Below, piece by piece: positions 31,927 through 40,376 of a stretch of DNA of 64,000 nucleotides (the stretch's first letter is position 1; each line of letters starts with the position of its first letter). The stretch is taken from IMG/VR virus record IMGVR_UViG_3300020055_000005, positions 62,001 to 126,000 of that record. The stretch is one strand, 5' to 3'. The stretch is from a virus. The notes under the pieces are model-generated. The model saw only the letters and a list, made by a program, of their open reading frames with translations, was not told the DNA's origin and searched no databases. Made by a program: the position numbers and the translations under genes.

Positions 31927-32105
31927 GGGTTTTTCTTACGCAATTTAACACACCCATCGACCAATTCAACTTGTAGGTCTTGGTGGTTCTCTAGTCCTAA
32001 CTCATTTAGAGACAGGTCAGACTCAAACGTAATACCATCATCTGATACCGTGAATGTCCAATTTTGAAATACAACGTCTCTAACGTTTCCTTTAAATACA
32101 GACAC
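31899..32105 (-). CDS. Hypothetical protein (68 aa)
   Basis: Beta-rich small protein (FQNWTFTVSDDGITFESDLSLNEL). No family. Starts at the last base of the MazG-like gene's stop codon. Confidence 0.6.
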   Translation of the reverse strand: MSVFKGNVRDVVFQNWTFTVSDDGITFESDLSLNELGLENHQDLQVELVDGCVKLRKKNPLQTDLDLV

Positions 32106-32446
32106 TAGAAGTGTTCCTCCGCTTCAGTCCATGGTAGAATAGGTTTATGATACCCATCCTTTACAAAGATACCATCGATCATGGTTCCAGTACGATCTTT
32201 GATATCATCGTATGCAGTTTGCATACATTCCTGTAGTGTCAGATTATTACGTTCCATAATGTTGGTTAACACTACAATACAATCACCGATATCATCCCTG
32301 ATATCGTTACCTTTGCATACATTATCACTGAGTTCACCAACCTCCTGAATCAGTTTGCATACTTGGTCTTTATCGTTTGCACCTTCGATAAGATTTCTGT
32401 CGTGGTGCCATTGTCGAATCTTTACATCTAGTTCTCGTACATTCAT
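32105..32446 (-). CDS. mazG: MazG-like nucleotide pyrophosphohydrolase
   Basis: 113 aa. CKLIQEVGELSDNVCKGNDIRDDIGDCIVVL contains the EVGEL...D..GD helices that bind metal in MazG enzymes. It hydrolyses (d)NTPs to monophosphates; in marine phages it has been linked to nucleotide recycling or alarmone levels. Good Shine-Dalgarno, just downstream of tRNA-Ser. Confidence 0.88.
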   Translation of the reverse strand: MNVRELDVKIRQWHHDRNLIEGANDKDQVCKLIQEVGELSDNVCKGNDIRDDIGDCIVVLTNIMERNNLTLQECMQTAYDDIKDRTGTMIDGIFVKDGYHKPILPWTEAEEHF

Positions 32447-32470
32447 GACTTTCTCCTGTTAGTTAGTCAC

Positions 32471-32560
32471 TGGCGGAGAGGGAGGGATTCGAACCCTCGA
32501 TACGTTCTCACGTATGCTGGTTTTCAAGACCAGTGCATTCAACCGCTCTGCCACCTCTCC
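32471..32560 (-). tRNA. tRNA-Ser (anticodon TGA)
   Basis: Acceptor GGAGAGG/CCTCTCC, anticodon loop CTTGAAA giving TGA, long variable arm (CATACGTGAGAACGTATC), T arm GAGGGTTCGAATCCCTC, discriminator G, CCA encoded. Confidence 0.94.
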
Positions 32561-32564
32561 GAAA

Positions 32565-33029
32565 TTATTGTTCATGTATAATGGTATATGCATCCCCACT
32601 ATCAAAATAGTTTTTGACAAGACCGATCTTCTGCCACCCATTACGTATGGCTGCCTTCCATACACCTATGTTTTCTTCTTGTATATGTGCGTAATTCAAT
32701 GGGTACCTGTCATTGACAAATGACACTATGGTGTCAGTTCCCTCATGTCTATGTGGTTTTTCTACGCACAAGTCCATATAGTACCAACCTATCTCTCCTT
32801 GTAAGTCAAGTGGAAAATAGTCTTGTTCAGTGATAGTACGTATCAATCCGACTGCATATCCTACAACCTTTTCATCGTGTATCAACACCCATGAGTCATG
32901 TAGATTGTTAAGTACAAATGCCCACTTGTATTCATCCCACAAGTATTCGTCTGATTGTATGCCATTCTGATGTTGTATTCTTAGACAATCATCCTTGTCT
33001 TCTATCTTTGCGTTTCTTATACTATACAT
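32565..33029 (-). CDS. GNAT-family acetyltransferase
   Basis: 154 aa. N-terminal IRNAKIEDKDDCLRIQ, central DEKVVGYAVGLI and YYMDLCVEKPHRHEGTDTIVSF, and C-terminal IGVWKAAIRNGWQKIGLVKNYF follow the GNAT fold order (acetyl-CoA loop H/R-x-x-G-x). Substrate unknown. AGGTG ribosome site. Lies between two tRNA genes. Confidence 0.83.
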   Translation of the reverse strand: MYSIRNAKIEDKDDCLRIQHQNGIQSDEYLWDEYKWAFVLNNLHDSWVLIHDEKVVGYAVGLIRTITEQDYFPLDLQGEIGWYYMDLCVEKPHRHEGTDTIVSFVNDRYPLNYAHIQEENIGVWKAAIRNGWQKIGLVKNYFDSGDAYTIIHEQ

Positions 33030-33038
33030 ATCACCTCA

Positions 33039-33114
33039 TGGTGGAGCTGGAGGGAATCGAACCCACGACCTCCTGAATGCAAATCAGGCGCTCTCCCAAC
33101 TGAGCTACAGCCCC
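33039..33114 (-). tRNA. tRNA-Ala (anticodon TGC)
   Basis: Acceptor GGGGCTG/CAGCTCC with one G-U pair, anticodon loop TTTGCAT giving TGC, T arm GTGGGTTCGATTCCCTC, discriminator A, CCA encoded. Overlaps the last 10 bases of the sulfotransferase gene. Confidence 0.94.
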
Positions 33115-33818
33115 AAATCAAAGTCATCTTTCCATAACCATTCCACAAATTTACGTGTCTCTATATCTAGGTCAAACTTAGGTATATTGAAATCAAGTTG
33201 TAATGCTTTACTCGCATCTTCATTAGTCCACCATCTGTCTCGAAAGTCAACTTTAAGATCACCAGTGAGAGACACTATAGTGTCAGTGACATCCTCTAAC
33301 TTGATAATACGAGATATCTGTTCACCCTCATGCATAATCCATTCTGCTTGGGGCAATGTTAAGAGATTGGTATATAATGCATGAAACTCATGTGGTTTCA
33401 ATTGTCCTCTAAACTTAGGGACTCCTTTTATATCCATATCTAAGTTCATCATCACTGGTATGAACCTCATAACAGACACAAATCTATCGTATGGATTACG
33501 TGTAACAGTGAATACGTCTATATCGTGATCTGCAATCCACTCCTTGAGTGTAGGGAACACTTTAAATGCCTGTTCAAGTGTTAGATGTGCATAGTCATCG
33601 ATAGGTAAATTCGGATGATCAAGTATGGATTGATAATAAGGATTCTGTTTTATCCTTTCATCTGCATACGTTGGTAAAAAGTGATGTGGATTCCGTATTT
33701 CTACCTTACCACTATATGCTTCACGAATATATGATCGAATGAAGGTACCTGCAGTCTTTGGTATATGCATGAATAATCCAAAGAACTTACGTGACTCGAC
33801 ATCTTGTAATGCATACAT
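33105..33818 (-). CDS. Sulfotransferase-family protein
   Basis: 237 aa. FMHIPKTAGTFIRSYI is the 5'-phosphosulfate-binding loop and VFTVTRNPYDRFVSVMRF the 3'-phosphate-binding motif of PAPS-dependent sulfotransferases. It could sulfate surface sugars. The APS kinase-like gene at 17232 could supply PAPS (inference). Its stop lies inside the tRNA-Ala gene. Confidence 0.85.
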   Translation of the reverse strand: MYALQDVESRKFFGLFMHIPKTAGTFIRSYIREAYSGKVEIRNPHHFLPTYADERIKQNPYYQSILDHPNLPIDDYAHLTLEQAFKVFPTLKEWIADHDIDVFTVTRNPYDRFVSVMRFIPVMMNLDMDIKGVPKFRGQLKPHEFHALYTNLLTLPQAEWIMHEGEQISRIIKLEDVTDTIVSLTGDLKVDFRDRWWTNEDASKALQLDFNIPKFDLDIETRKFVEWLWKDDFDLGL

Positions 33819-33991
33819 TATTTTACCTTCTTCTTGAACTTCCTTTTCTTATCTCTTTCTATGTGCCAGTCGTGACTACAATATGCATCGCAAAATACGT
33901 GTAGTCCACTATCATCATTCCAATATTTAACTTTCGTCAGATCGATTAATGTCTGACACTGACTGCATTTCTGCGTATTGTTCTGATTCAT
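33818..33991 (-). CDS. Small zinc-finger-like protein (57 aa)
   Basis: Start set by GGAG six bases before ATG 33991. CSQCQTLIDLTKVKYW and CDAYCSHDWH give CxxC...CxxxC, a likely zinc site, with a Lys-rich tail. No family. Confidence 0.65.
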   Translation of the reverse strand: MNQNNTQKCSQCQTLIDLTKVKYWNDDSGLHVFCDAYCSHDWHIERDKKRKFKKKVK

Positions 33992-34616
33992 CATCAGCTC
34001 CATCTATTGATTCGATTGTTGTTTCGTGATATCTACCAAACCATATTGCTAACACCCATCTTTCTCCTTTGTATATGGGTTCAACACTATGCCATCTTTC
34101 AGTAGAATTATTAAATGTCACCATAGTACCTAGTCTAGGTTGTATAAGATGTCCTTCGACATTTAATCTACCTCCTTCATATTCATCGTTAAGGAAAAAT
34201 ATTGCAGTTGCAGTATCATTACCATCTGCAACGTCTTTATGCCACTGGAACATTGCATCTTCTTTGTATCTAATGATCTGTGCATAGTTGACACCATCGT
34301 AATCTTCGTTCTTAGGTAAGTATGGTGTTACAATCTCCATACATTCATCAAATGGTTGTTCATCAGGATGCAACACTGTGAACTCTTTAAAGTCAGATTC
34401 GTATTTCCATGTAGAGTCCATTGCACGTTCATTCTTAGCAGCGACTTTACCACCAATACCATCTACATTCTCCCATATATCTTCAAAGGGTAATGCAAGG
34501 TGGTGACCAATAATTTTGTCACAGTCTCTTCGATCTAATAGTTGATCACCAACCATCAAAAAGTTTGGTGACCTATCAAAGTTATTCTGTTTCTTGAGTA
34601 TGTGTAAGTTAGCCAT
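33927..34616 (-). CDS. 2OG-Fe(II) oxygenase (PKHD-type)
   Basis: 229 aa from ATG 34616, which overlaps the previous stop (TAATG). FQWHKDVADGND has the HxD-like pair (H-K-D), STERWHSVEPI the distal His and GERWVLAIWFGRY the Arg. This matches prolyl 4-hydroxylase-like phage enzymes. Second in a run of three oxygenase genes together with 34616 and 35296. Confidence 0.85.
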   Translation of the reverse strand: MANLHILKKQNNFDRSPNFLMVGDQLLDRRDCDKIIGHHLALPFEDIWENVDGIGGKVAAKNERAMDSTWKYESDFKEFTVLHPDEQPFDECMEIVTPYLPKNEDYDGVNYAQIIRYKEDAMFQWHKDVADGNDTATAIFFLNDEYEGGRLNVEGHLIQPRLGTMVTFNNSTERWHSVEPIYKGERWVLAIWFGRYHETTIESIDGADDESEQYAEMQSVSDINRSDES

Positions 34617-35299
34617 TATAGTGTTGGATGAAAGAATCGCACATAAGAGTATCTCCATGTGTCTTTGTATTTACTGTAGTCGTTTATGTATGCACCATGC
34701 AATCTATTGCCTGGGAATATAACACATCGATTGAACTTTGCAGGTATGATGTGGTCAATGGTAAACAGTTCTTCTACTGGATACAATAGATTCTGATGTT
34801 CTGCATTCCATATCCACTCCCCACCATATACTGCAGTACCACCATCTTCGATCTTATCTAGATACACTATCAGATTAAGTGTCGACATATCGTCTGCAGT
34901 CGCTAACTCACTATCTGTATGTGGGTAGTGTTGATACTTGTTATCAGTTACTGCAAGTGGTTGAAAACAATTTATCTCTATGTTATCATTACAATGATAG
35001 TTCGCTTTGTTCCAGTATCGTCTACAGATTTGTTTCATAGTTTCAATACTGTTTTCATATAAACGTGTAGGATGACCTACAAAATCTACAACACGACAAT
35101 CATTATAATCAATACCATTACGACTATCACGTTCACTGTTATATTTCCACATGGGTACAGGACGTGTCGATAAGTGTTCATGTATGTCCTCTGCATTTGC
35201 AAAGAAGTTATCGATGGTTACAACCTGAGTCTTCTCATCAAATGTTGGTTCTAAGTGTGGACTTAATTTCCACAGTTCTTCTGTAATATATGGTTTCAT
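34616..35299 (-). CDS. 2OG oxygenase-like protein (DUF6445 type)
   Basis: 227 aa from ATG 35299 (ATGA overlap). YQHYPHTDSELATADDMSTLNLIVYL has the HxD pair, and VIFPGNRLHGAYI plus RYSYVRFFHP the distal His and Arg. Fits the DUF6445 oxygenase-like family. Substrate unknown; coupled to both neighbours. Confidence 0.8.
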   Translation of the reverse strand: MKPYITEELWKLSPHLEPTFDEKTQVVTIDNFFANAEDIHEHLSTRPVPMWKYNSERDSRNGIDYNDCRVVDFVGHPTRLYENSIETMKQICRRYWNKANYHCNDNIEINCFQPLAVTDNKYQHYPHTDSELATADDMSTLNLIVYLDKIEDGGTAVYGGEWIWNAEHQNLLYPVEELFTIDHIIPAKFNRCVIFPGNRLHGAYINDYSKYKDTWRYSYVRFFHPTL

Positions 35300-36057
35300 T
35301 TGGGTAAAAAGTCGTATGAGAGTGGTGTACCATTCTCTCTGCACTCGTTTAAGTCTTGTGCATTTCTATGATCTAAATTAAATGATATTGATATTCGTTC
35401 ATAATCATCAGGTGCATCATCATCTGCCAGACCAACACCATGTAGTAAGTGTGAAGGCCACAACAGGAATTCTCCATCACGTGGGAACAGTCTCATTTCT
35501 GATTGTACACCTGTAGTACCCCAAAACTCACAATCTTCATATCCATCTAGTGTAATGTTTCCTTGTTCTGCACGTGTACCAAAGTCTGCACTAATTGATG
35601 GACTAAAGAATTTAATTGGTTGTTTACCCTCTGCAAGAGGATAGTAGGTACCTGACACTAATGCATTGACATGGTTATGTGTATCATGCCAGTGTTTCTT
35701 AGTGTATCTATTGACCCATGCAAACAGATGTATGTCTTGTCTGTTTAAGTCTCTAACTGTCATGTTATATTGAGTGGTAATGAACTCAATGTATGAGTCC
35801 TTTAAGACATTAGAGAAGTCATTCCACCATGACCACTGTTTTTGTTTGTCTCTAATATCTTGTATGAAATAGGTAGTGTAATTGTTACATGTGTTCTCTT
35901 CTCGTTCCTCTACCTCTTTGACAATATCACGTACATCGTCACAAACTTGTTTAGTGTCCAAAGGCATGAATCCTCTGAACATGGTAGTAGGGAACAATCT
36001 GAGTATCTCACCCCTTGCAGGTGAGTACTGTTGTTCTTTAGTCTGATTTGGTCTCAT
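35296..36057 (-). CDS. 2OG-Fe(II) oxygenase superfamily protein
   Basis: 253 aa. KHWHDTHNHVNALVSGTYYPLAEG has the HxD/H region, LLWPSHLLHGV the distal His and YERISISFNLDH the Arg. Same type as the protein at 22617. First gene of the three-oxygenase operon; overlaps the o-spanin gene by 20 bases. Confidence 0.85.
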   Translation of the reverse strand: MRPNQTKEQQYSPARGEILRLFPTTMFRGFMPLDTKQVCDDVRDIVKEVEEREENTCNNYTTYFIQDIRDKQKQWSWWNDFSNVLKDSYIEFITTQYNMTVRDLNRQDIHLFAWVNRYTKKHWHDTHNHVNALVSGTYYPLAEGKQPIKFFSPSISADFGTRAEQGNITLDGYEDCEFWGTTGVQSEMRLFPRDGEFLLWPSHLLHGVGLADDDAPDDYERISISFNLDHRNAQDLNECRENGTPLSYDFLPK

Positions 36058-36553
36058 TCTTTTTCACTTCCACACCAATACCTTCTTGTCCATCAGGTAG
36101 TGTTACATTACGATAATATACGATGACTTCTCCTAGTTCTCTGATGTATCTGCGAATCTCTTGCATGTTTGCAGACATCATTTCGTAGTCACCTATTGTG
36201 GTTGCAACAAATACTACGTCACCACCATTTAGTTTCTTCATGTCATCTAAGAACCTGTCTAAGTATGTATAACCCTCAGGCCACTCAGGATATTCTCTGT
36301 CTTCAGGTAGACATGTCTTAGGTCTCTTCATAGACCCATCATCCTGTAATCTCTTGATACATGGATTAGCAATAATTGCTTCTGATACCACATACCATTT
36401 TGGAGTTTGTAGATTAATGTCTCTTGGTAGTGTAGGTTGAATTATATCAATCTGTACAGGTTTTGTTACTATTTCAACTTGTTTAGTTCCAAGTAGTGAA
36501 CACCCACTAATCGCTATTAGTAGTGTCGAGAGCGCTAATGTTTTTGCTATCAT
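36038..36553 (-). CDS. Outer-membrane lipoprotein, o-spanin candidate
   Basis: 171 aa. MIAKTLALSTLLIAISGC is a lipoprotein signal with lipobox ISGC. The mature part starts with Pro-containing, beta-rich sequence (VEIVTKPVQIDIIQPTLPR), as in Rz1-like o-spanins. It overlaps the i-spanin-like gene by 47 bases in another frame, a typical spanin arrangement. Confidence 0.68.
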   Translation of the reverse strand: MIAKTLALSTLLIAISGCSLLGTKQVEIVTKPVQIDIIQPTLPRDINLQTPKWYVVSEAIIANPCIKRLQDDGSMKRPKTCLPEDREYPEWPEGYTYLDRFLDDMKKLNGGDVVFVATTIGDYEMMSANMQEIRRYIRELGEVIVYYRNVTLPDGQEGIGVEVKKNETKSD

Positions 36554-36887
36554 TCTCTATATCCTCAAATACTGCCTTGGTACCATTATTTACTCTTGTT
36601 TCAATCAGGCCTGGTTTTACCAATGCAAGTTTATCTAAATTATGTTTTCGAAAGATTTCCAAATACTGGTCTTTCTCTGCCTCGATTCGTGCATTTGCAC
36701 GTTGTAAGTTCTGTAGGGATACTCCTTGTTTCTCATACGATTCTTTCATCGCATTAAAGGCTGCCTTTTGTTCTTCTACTGCGAATTCCAACTTGACGTT
36801 GTTTGCTGTTAACGTTTGATTTTCATTCCATAGGTACCAAGACCCCAGTCCTAGTACAAGAATGATTCCAATGAATAATTGGTTCAT
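36507..36887 (-). CDS. Inner-membrane i-spanin (Rz-like)
   Basis: 126 aa. One N-terminal helix (residues 3-20, QLFIGIILVLGLGSWYLW) then a periplasmic coiled coil (residues 30-90) rich in Gln/Glu/Lys. With the lipoprotein next door this forms a two-part spanin that fuses inner and outer membranes at lysis in Gram-negative hosts. Confidence 0.7.
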   Translation of the reverse strand: MNQLFIGIILVLGLGSWYLWNENQTLTANNVKLEFAVEEQKAAFNAMKESYEKQGVSLQNLQRANARIEAEKDQYLEIFRKHNLDKLALVKPGLIETRVNNGTKAVFEDIENDSKNISALDTTNSD

Positions 36888-37120
36888 AACTCTTCTCCAT
36901 ATTCATAGTCTTCTATGATATAATTCAGTCCTGCAGAACTTCTATACTCTACGATCTTACCTTCCTCAGTTCTGAACTTTAGATGTTTTTCTTTCTGCAC
37001 TAATACCTTTTTAGTGACGTATGTACGATCATCAGAATCACCCCACTCTTTATTGAATGATACTGTGACCTTATATCGTGTGGTAAATAGGGACTTCACC
37101 CATAACCAAAATTTTTTCAT
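36884..37120 (-). CDS. Hypothetical protein (78 aa)
   Basis: Start at ATG 37120 after GAGGTG. Begins KKFWLWVKSLFTTRYKVTVSFNKEWGDSDDRTYV; beta-rich, basic N-terminus. ATGA-coupled to the i-spanin. No family. Confidence 0.65.
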   Translation of the reverse strand: MKKFWLWVKSLFTTRYKVTVSFNKEWGDSDDRTYVTKKVLVQKEKHLKFRTEEGKIVEYRSSAGLNYIIEDYEYGEEL

Positions 37121-37134
37121 ATTCACCTCATGTG

Positions 37135-37161
37135 CGAAAAGACAGGATTAAGTCCTGTCTT
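37135..37161 (-). terminator. Terminator hairpin
   Basis: AAGACAGGA/TCCTGTCTT, a perfect 9-pair stem with loop of 5 and a short T run (TTTT) on the minus strand. Just upstream of the 78-aa gene, it separates two transcription units. Confidence 0.6.
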
Positions 37162-37180
37162 ATTATATATGGTTCTAAAA

Positions 37181-37247
37181 TGAGAAACGGTAATGCAGGG
37201 GGCTACTCTTCCTGCTCGTTCCTAGGTACCACTCTTACCGTTTCTCA
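37181..37247 (-). terminator. Long hairpin at the end of the nucleotidase gene
   Basis: TGAGAAACGGTAA (37181-37193) pairs perfectly over 13 bases with TTACCGTTTCTCA (37235-37247). Its loop holds a second stem GCAGG/CCTGC. The 5' arm on the RNA is coding sequence of the gene ending at 37222; TTTT follows. Confidence 0.55.
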
Positions 37248-37734
37248 AACCTTTTAGTATATTTATAGTCTTTTCTGCACTCTCATGGATGATTCCGATA
37301 CCACCTGCATCTTCCCATGCTTTGATGTTCTTTGGTCTATCATCAATAAGGACACTACCTTTCTCTGCAAATGCAGCTTTTTGACTACCACTGTAAGTAC
37401 AAGTCACAACCACTGTAGGGTCGATATACTTTCTTACCCACTTGTTCTTATCATACACTACTAACTCTCTGTTCACTTTACCAGCAGCAGTTAGTATCTC
37501 CCAAGGAACACCAGTGTGTTTGATGTATCCTATGAGGTCTGCATAATCGACCATTGGAGGTAATAGTCCAAATAGTCTTTTGTTAGTTAATTCTTCTTTC
37601 CTGAGGTCATACTCAGAATGACCAGCGTCATCACTGGTTAATGGTTTACCCAACATTTCACTGCATCCTGCAAGGAAATCGGCAACCACTCCGTCCATAT
37701 CGACGAAGATTCTTTTCACTACTTTATTTTCCAT
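37222..37734 (-). CDS. HAD-family 5'(3')-deoxyribonucleotidase-like, leaderless
   Basis: 170 aa from ATG 37734. RIFVDMDGVVADFLAG is HAD motif I (DxDGV), EILTAAG motif II and VLIDDRPKNIKAWEDAGG motif III/IV. Similar to phage 5' nucleotidases that dephosphorylate deoxynucleotides. The ATG is six bases after TATACT with no ribosome site; an upstream-extended frame would start before the promoter. Confidence 0.87.
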   Translation of the reverse strand: MENKVVKRIFVDMDGVVADFLAGCSEMLGKPLTSDDAGHSEYDLRKEELTNKRLFGLLPPMVDYADLIGYIKHTGVPWEILTAAGKVNRELVVYDKNKWVRKYIDPTVVVTCTYSGSQKAAFAEKGSVLIDDRPKNIKAWEDAGGIGIIHESAEKTINILKGLRNGKSGT

Positions 37735-37740
37735 ACTGTT

Positions 37741-37770
37741 AGTATAGTGCATTTTGGGTAGCTTTGTCAA
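37741..37770 (-). promoter_or_regulatory. Early promoter TTGACA-N18-TATACT
   Basis: TTGACA (37770-37765), 18-base spacer, TATACT (37746-37741), six bases, ATG 37734. Confidence 0.72.
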
Positions 37771-37783
37771 GCTTTTTTAACAC

Positions 37784-38209
37784 TTATTTTACCCAAAACA
37801 TGTCGTGAATTAACTCCTCTTTTTTGTATGCTTCCAGTTCCCATGGTTGTCGTGAGTATGGTTTATGCACCACATTGTGGGCTTTCCAGTTACGACATGT
37901 AGGTGATAATTCACCCTTCAGAAACTGTTTTGCATGAATTAATTCATGTGCAAGTGTCAACATCATCTGATCAAGTGTCAAATTACCCTTGAATATCTCA
38001 ATCTCTACGTTGTGTTTATCACCTAAACAGTAACCATAGACATCACCATCTAATCCTTTCTTAAATGAGATATCAATGACTACATTTCGACGTAATCGTG
38101 GCATAAAATAATGCAACACGTTACGTACATACTTCGTTATACGTTTCTTGTCTCGGATTTGTCCGTGGAAATCAACATGGATATTGTCAAAGTATATCTT
38201 CTTCGTCAT
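37784..38209 (-). CDS. SprT-like zinc metalloprotease
   Basis: 141 aa. LAHELIHAKQFLKGEL has the HExxH zinc motif, and PWELEAYKKEEL supplies the later Glu as in SprT-like proteases. These can act on DNA-protein crosslinks or other targets. Overlaps the zinc-ribbon gene by 23 bases. Confidence 0.85.
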   Translation of the reverse strand: MTKKIYFDNIHVDFHGQIRDKKRITKYVRNVLHYFMPRLRRNVVIDISFKKGLDGDVYGYCLGDKHNVEIEIFKGNLTLDQMMLTLAHELIHAKQFLKGELSPTCRNWKAHNVVHKPYSRQPWELEAYKKEELIHDMFWVK

Positions 38210-38381
38210 GTTCTAATTCACTTTCCTCTTCGTCATCGTAAATAACTTCACCACATAATGGACAGAATTCAACAGGAGGTAACTCCTCCTCATATTCATG
38301 ATTTGTAGTGTCTAATTTAATTTTCAGTTCCATATCTAGATCACAATGATCGCAATACAGTTGTATGTTCTTAGTCGTCAT
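38187..38381 (-). CDS. Zinc-ribbon protein (64 aa)
   Basis: CDHCDLDMEL and CPLCGEVIY form a CxxC...CxxC ribbon, followed by an acidic tail. SprT proteins often carry such a ribbon as a domain; here it is a separate gene next to the SprT-like protease, so they may work together (inference). Confidence 0.72.
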   Translation of the reverse strand: MTTKNIQLYCDHCDLDMELKIKLDTTNHEYEEELPPVEFCPLCGEVIYDDEEESELEHDEEDIL

Positions 38382-38640
38382 AATTGGGTACGTAATCGTC
38401 TCTCGCTAGTCCAGTCTTGACAATGATTTTATCCCATAGAGATTCAAATGATTTCTTTTGACCATCTAATACTGCATAGGGAAGTGGATGTTTTGCATCT
38501 GACTCAGAGAAGTCTAATCCTGCAGTATATACCCTTACCTCTTGAAACTCCCTATCGATCATTCGAAATAGATGCACCCATCTAGCACAGATCACGTCTT
38601 GTTTGTCTTTAGAGGGTAAGTATAACTTATATGTACGCAC
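38371..38640 (-). CDS. Hypothetical protein (89 aa, GTG start)
   Basis: Product MRTYKLYLPSKDKQDVICARWVHLFRM... Beta/alpha small protein, no family. A TTGACA-N18-TATACT match overlaps its first codons, so the true start may be downstream or the promoter match may be chance. Confidence 0.55.
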   Translation of the reverse strand: MRTYKLYLPSKDKQDVICARWVHLFRMIDREFQEVRVYTAGLDFSESDAKHPLPYAVLDGQKKSFESLWDKIIVKTGLARDDYVPNYDD

Positions 38641-38670
38641 AATGTCAAGCTCTTTTATTTTCGTTTAAAA

Positions 38671-38913
38671 TCAGATGGTTATGTCACCAATCTGACTGTC
38701 TGACCACTCTTTGAGCTCAGTATAACCCCCAATATTGACCTCATCTACCCTAATTTGGGGAAATGTACGTGCAGTTGGGAAGGTTTCAAACAACTCTTCA
38801 GTGGTAAAATCTGTACCTAAGGACAGGTACGAATATGCATATCCTTTCTGTTCGCATAATGCTTTTGCTTTGTCACAAAAAGGACACTGTGGTTTTCCGT
38901 ATATTTCTATCAT
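38671..38913 (-). CDS. Glutaredoxin
   Basis: 80 aa. CPFCDKAKALCEQKG is the CPxC redox site; TFPQIRVDEVNIGGYTEL has the cis-Pro and GG glutathione-binding motifs. It would reduce the phage ribonucleotide reductase encoded next to it. ATGA overlap with the next gene. Confidence 0.93.
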   Translation of the reverse strand: MIEIYGKPQCPFCDKAKALCEQKGYAYSYLSLGTDFTTEELFETFPTARTFPQIRVDEVNIGGYTELKEWSDSQIGDITI

Positions 38914-39122
38914 AGTTTTATTGCCAGTAATATGAAAATACCCATCAAGATTAGATTAGTTGTTGCAATCAGAATACCTAAAATGGTGTGATACCAAATC
39001 CATCTAGTCTTGTAAGCATTTTCGATTGTTAATTCATCAGGGTCAGGAGATTTCTCTGCAACCTTTCGTATTGCATCATCCTCTTCCTTAGACCCCCATA
39101 ATATTTCGTGCCATTTTCTCAT
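38910..39122 (-). CDS. Small membrane protein (70 aa)
   Basis: Charged N-terminal half, one hydrophobic helix at residues 44-69 (TILGILIATTNLILMGIFILLAI). ATGA-coupled between NrdB and glutaredoxin. No family. Confidence 0.62.
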   Translation of the reverse strand: MRKWHEILWGSKEEDDAIRKVAEKSPDPDELTIENAYKTRWIWYHTILGILIATTNLILMGIFILLAIKL

Positions 39123-40216
39123 AATTTAAAGTCTGCAAAAGTGTCATCTGACACATCTTGTTTAATACCACCAATCACATAAGATTCAATCTCTGTCTCT
39201 TGTGGTGCATTCTGTAGTCCTCTACTGTTGAACCAGTGTTTAGTCCATGGTAAAGGGTTATTTGTTGAAGAGATATCATAGATAGGATTTAGTCCTATTG
39301 CACGTAATCTCTTATTACAAATATATTCTATATATTGATTCAACAAAGGCACACTTAGTCCAATCATAGAACCATTCTTAAATAAGAACTCAGCCCATTC
39401 CTTTTCTTGACTGACTGCATTCTCATATAATTCGTAAACTTCTTTCTCACAATCCTTCATGACCTTGTTCATGAGTTTATCGTTCTCATGGTTCTTGTAA
39501 CACTTCAGAATGTGTTGTGACACTGCAAGGTGTTGTGATTCGTCTCTTGCAATGAAAGATATAATCTTTGCACTACCTTCCATCAGTTTCAGTTCTCCGA
39601 ATCCAAATGAACATGCAAAAGAGACGAAGAATCGTATACCTTCTAGGATATTAACTGAGATAAGTGCAAGGTATAATGCCTTATATAAGTCATAGTCATC
39701 GACCTTGAGTCCTAGTAACCTTCTTCGTCCCAATGCAATAAACTCGTCGTACTTTTCTGTTACCATTTCTGCACGTTTTACAATTGCAGGTTCATCTAAG
39801 ATAGTGTCAAAGATGTCACTAGGGTCTGCATATACATTCTTAATAATATGTGTATATGATCTACTATGGATTGTCTCCATGAAGTCCCATGTGATAATGC
39901 AAGACTCTAGTTCAGGTAAGGACACAAAGGGTAAAAATGCTATGGAGGGCGCCCTTCCCTGAACAGAATCAAGAAGTGTTTGATATCTCAGGTTTGATGT
40001 AAAAATATGTTTTTGTGCATCATTCAGAGTTGCGTAATCAGACCTGTCTTTTTGTAATGACACTTCTTCAGGTCTCCAAAAGAAACCTAATTGTGTTTGT
40101 GTTAGTTTATCAAATATAGGGTATTTGAACTCATCAAATCTTTGAGTGTTCAAAGGTTCACCAAAGAATATCTTTTGTTTGGTGAAGTCTACATTCTTTT
40201 TGTTAAAAACTGTCAT
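39119..40216 (-). CDS. nrdB: Ribonucleotide reductase small subunit NrdB
   Basis: 365 aa. Class I R2 protein that holds the radical for NDP reduction. LPELESCIITWDFMETIHSRSYTHII is the conserved metal-ligand helix (E, E..H), and IARDESQHLAVSQHIL another (E, H). Small overlap with the 57-aa gene upstream. NrdA, glutaredoxin and primase follow the usual T4 nucleotide cluster. Confidence 0.95.
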   Translation of the reverse strand: MTVFNKKNVDFTKQKIFFGEPLNTQRFDEFKYPIFDKLTQTQLGFFWRPEEVSLQKDRSDYATLNDAQKHIFTSNLRYQTLLDSVQGRAPSIAFLPFVSLPELESCIITWDFMETIHSRSYTHIIKNVYADPSDIFDTILDEPAIVKRAEMVTEKYDEFIALGRRRLLGLKVDDYDLYKALYLALISVNILEGIRFFVSFACSFGFGELKLMEGSAKIISFIARDESQHLAVSQHILKCYKNHENDKLMNKVMKDCEKEVYELYENAVSQEKEWAEFLFKNGSMIGLSVPLLNQYIEYICNKRLRAIGLNPIYDISSTNNPLPWTKHWFNSRGLQNAPQETEIESYVIGGIKQDVSDDTFADFKL

Positions 40217-40376
40217 ATCCTAAGTCCTTGTACTTCTTCGCAAGTTTTTCTGCTCTTTCTTTTGTTTCTCTTCTAAAACTTACTTCTTGTCCGTTATAAA
40301 ATTCAGTGATAGTGTAACGTCTAGAATTCTCATTTGGAATAATAGACACTTGATGGCCTTCGCATTCAAAAATCAT
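40203..40376 (-). CDS. Small conserved protein between oxygenase and NrdB (57 aa)
   Basis: ATG 40376 overlaps the TGA of the oxygenase gene (ATGA), with GGAG upstream; its end overlaps the nrdB start by 14 bases. Product MIFECEGHQVSIIPN..., basic amphipathic C-terminal helix (RRETKERAEKLAKKY). No family. Confidence 0.65.
   Translation of the reverse strand: MIFECEGHQVSIIPNENSRRYTITEFYNGQEVSFRRETKERAEKLAKKYKDLGYDSF

Noticed and set aside
38605-38645. TTGACA-N18-TATACT match at the start of the 89-aa gene
   Set aside because: It lies on or just inside the first codons (MRTYKLYLPS), which look like real protein, and no ATG follows at six bases. I left it out as a promoter but noted it with the gene.
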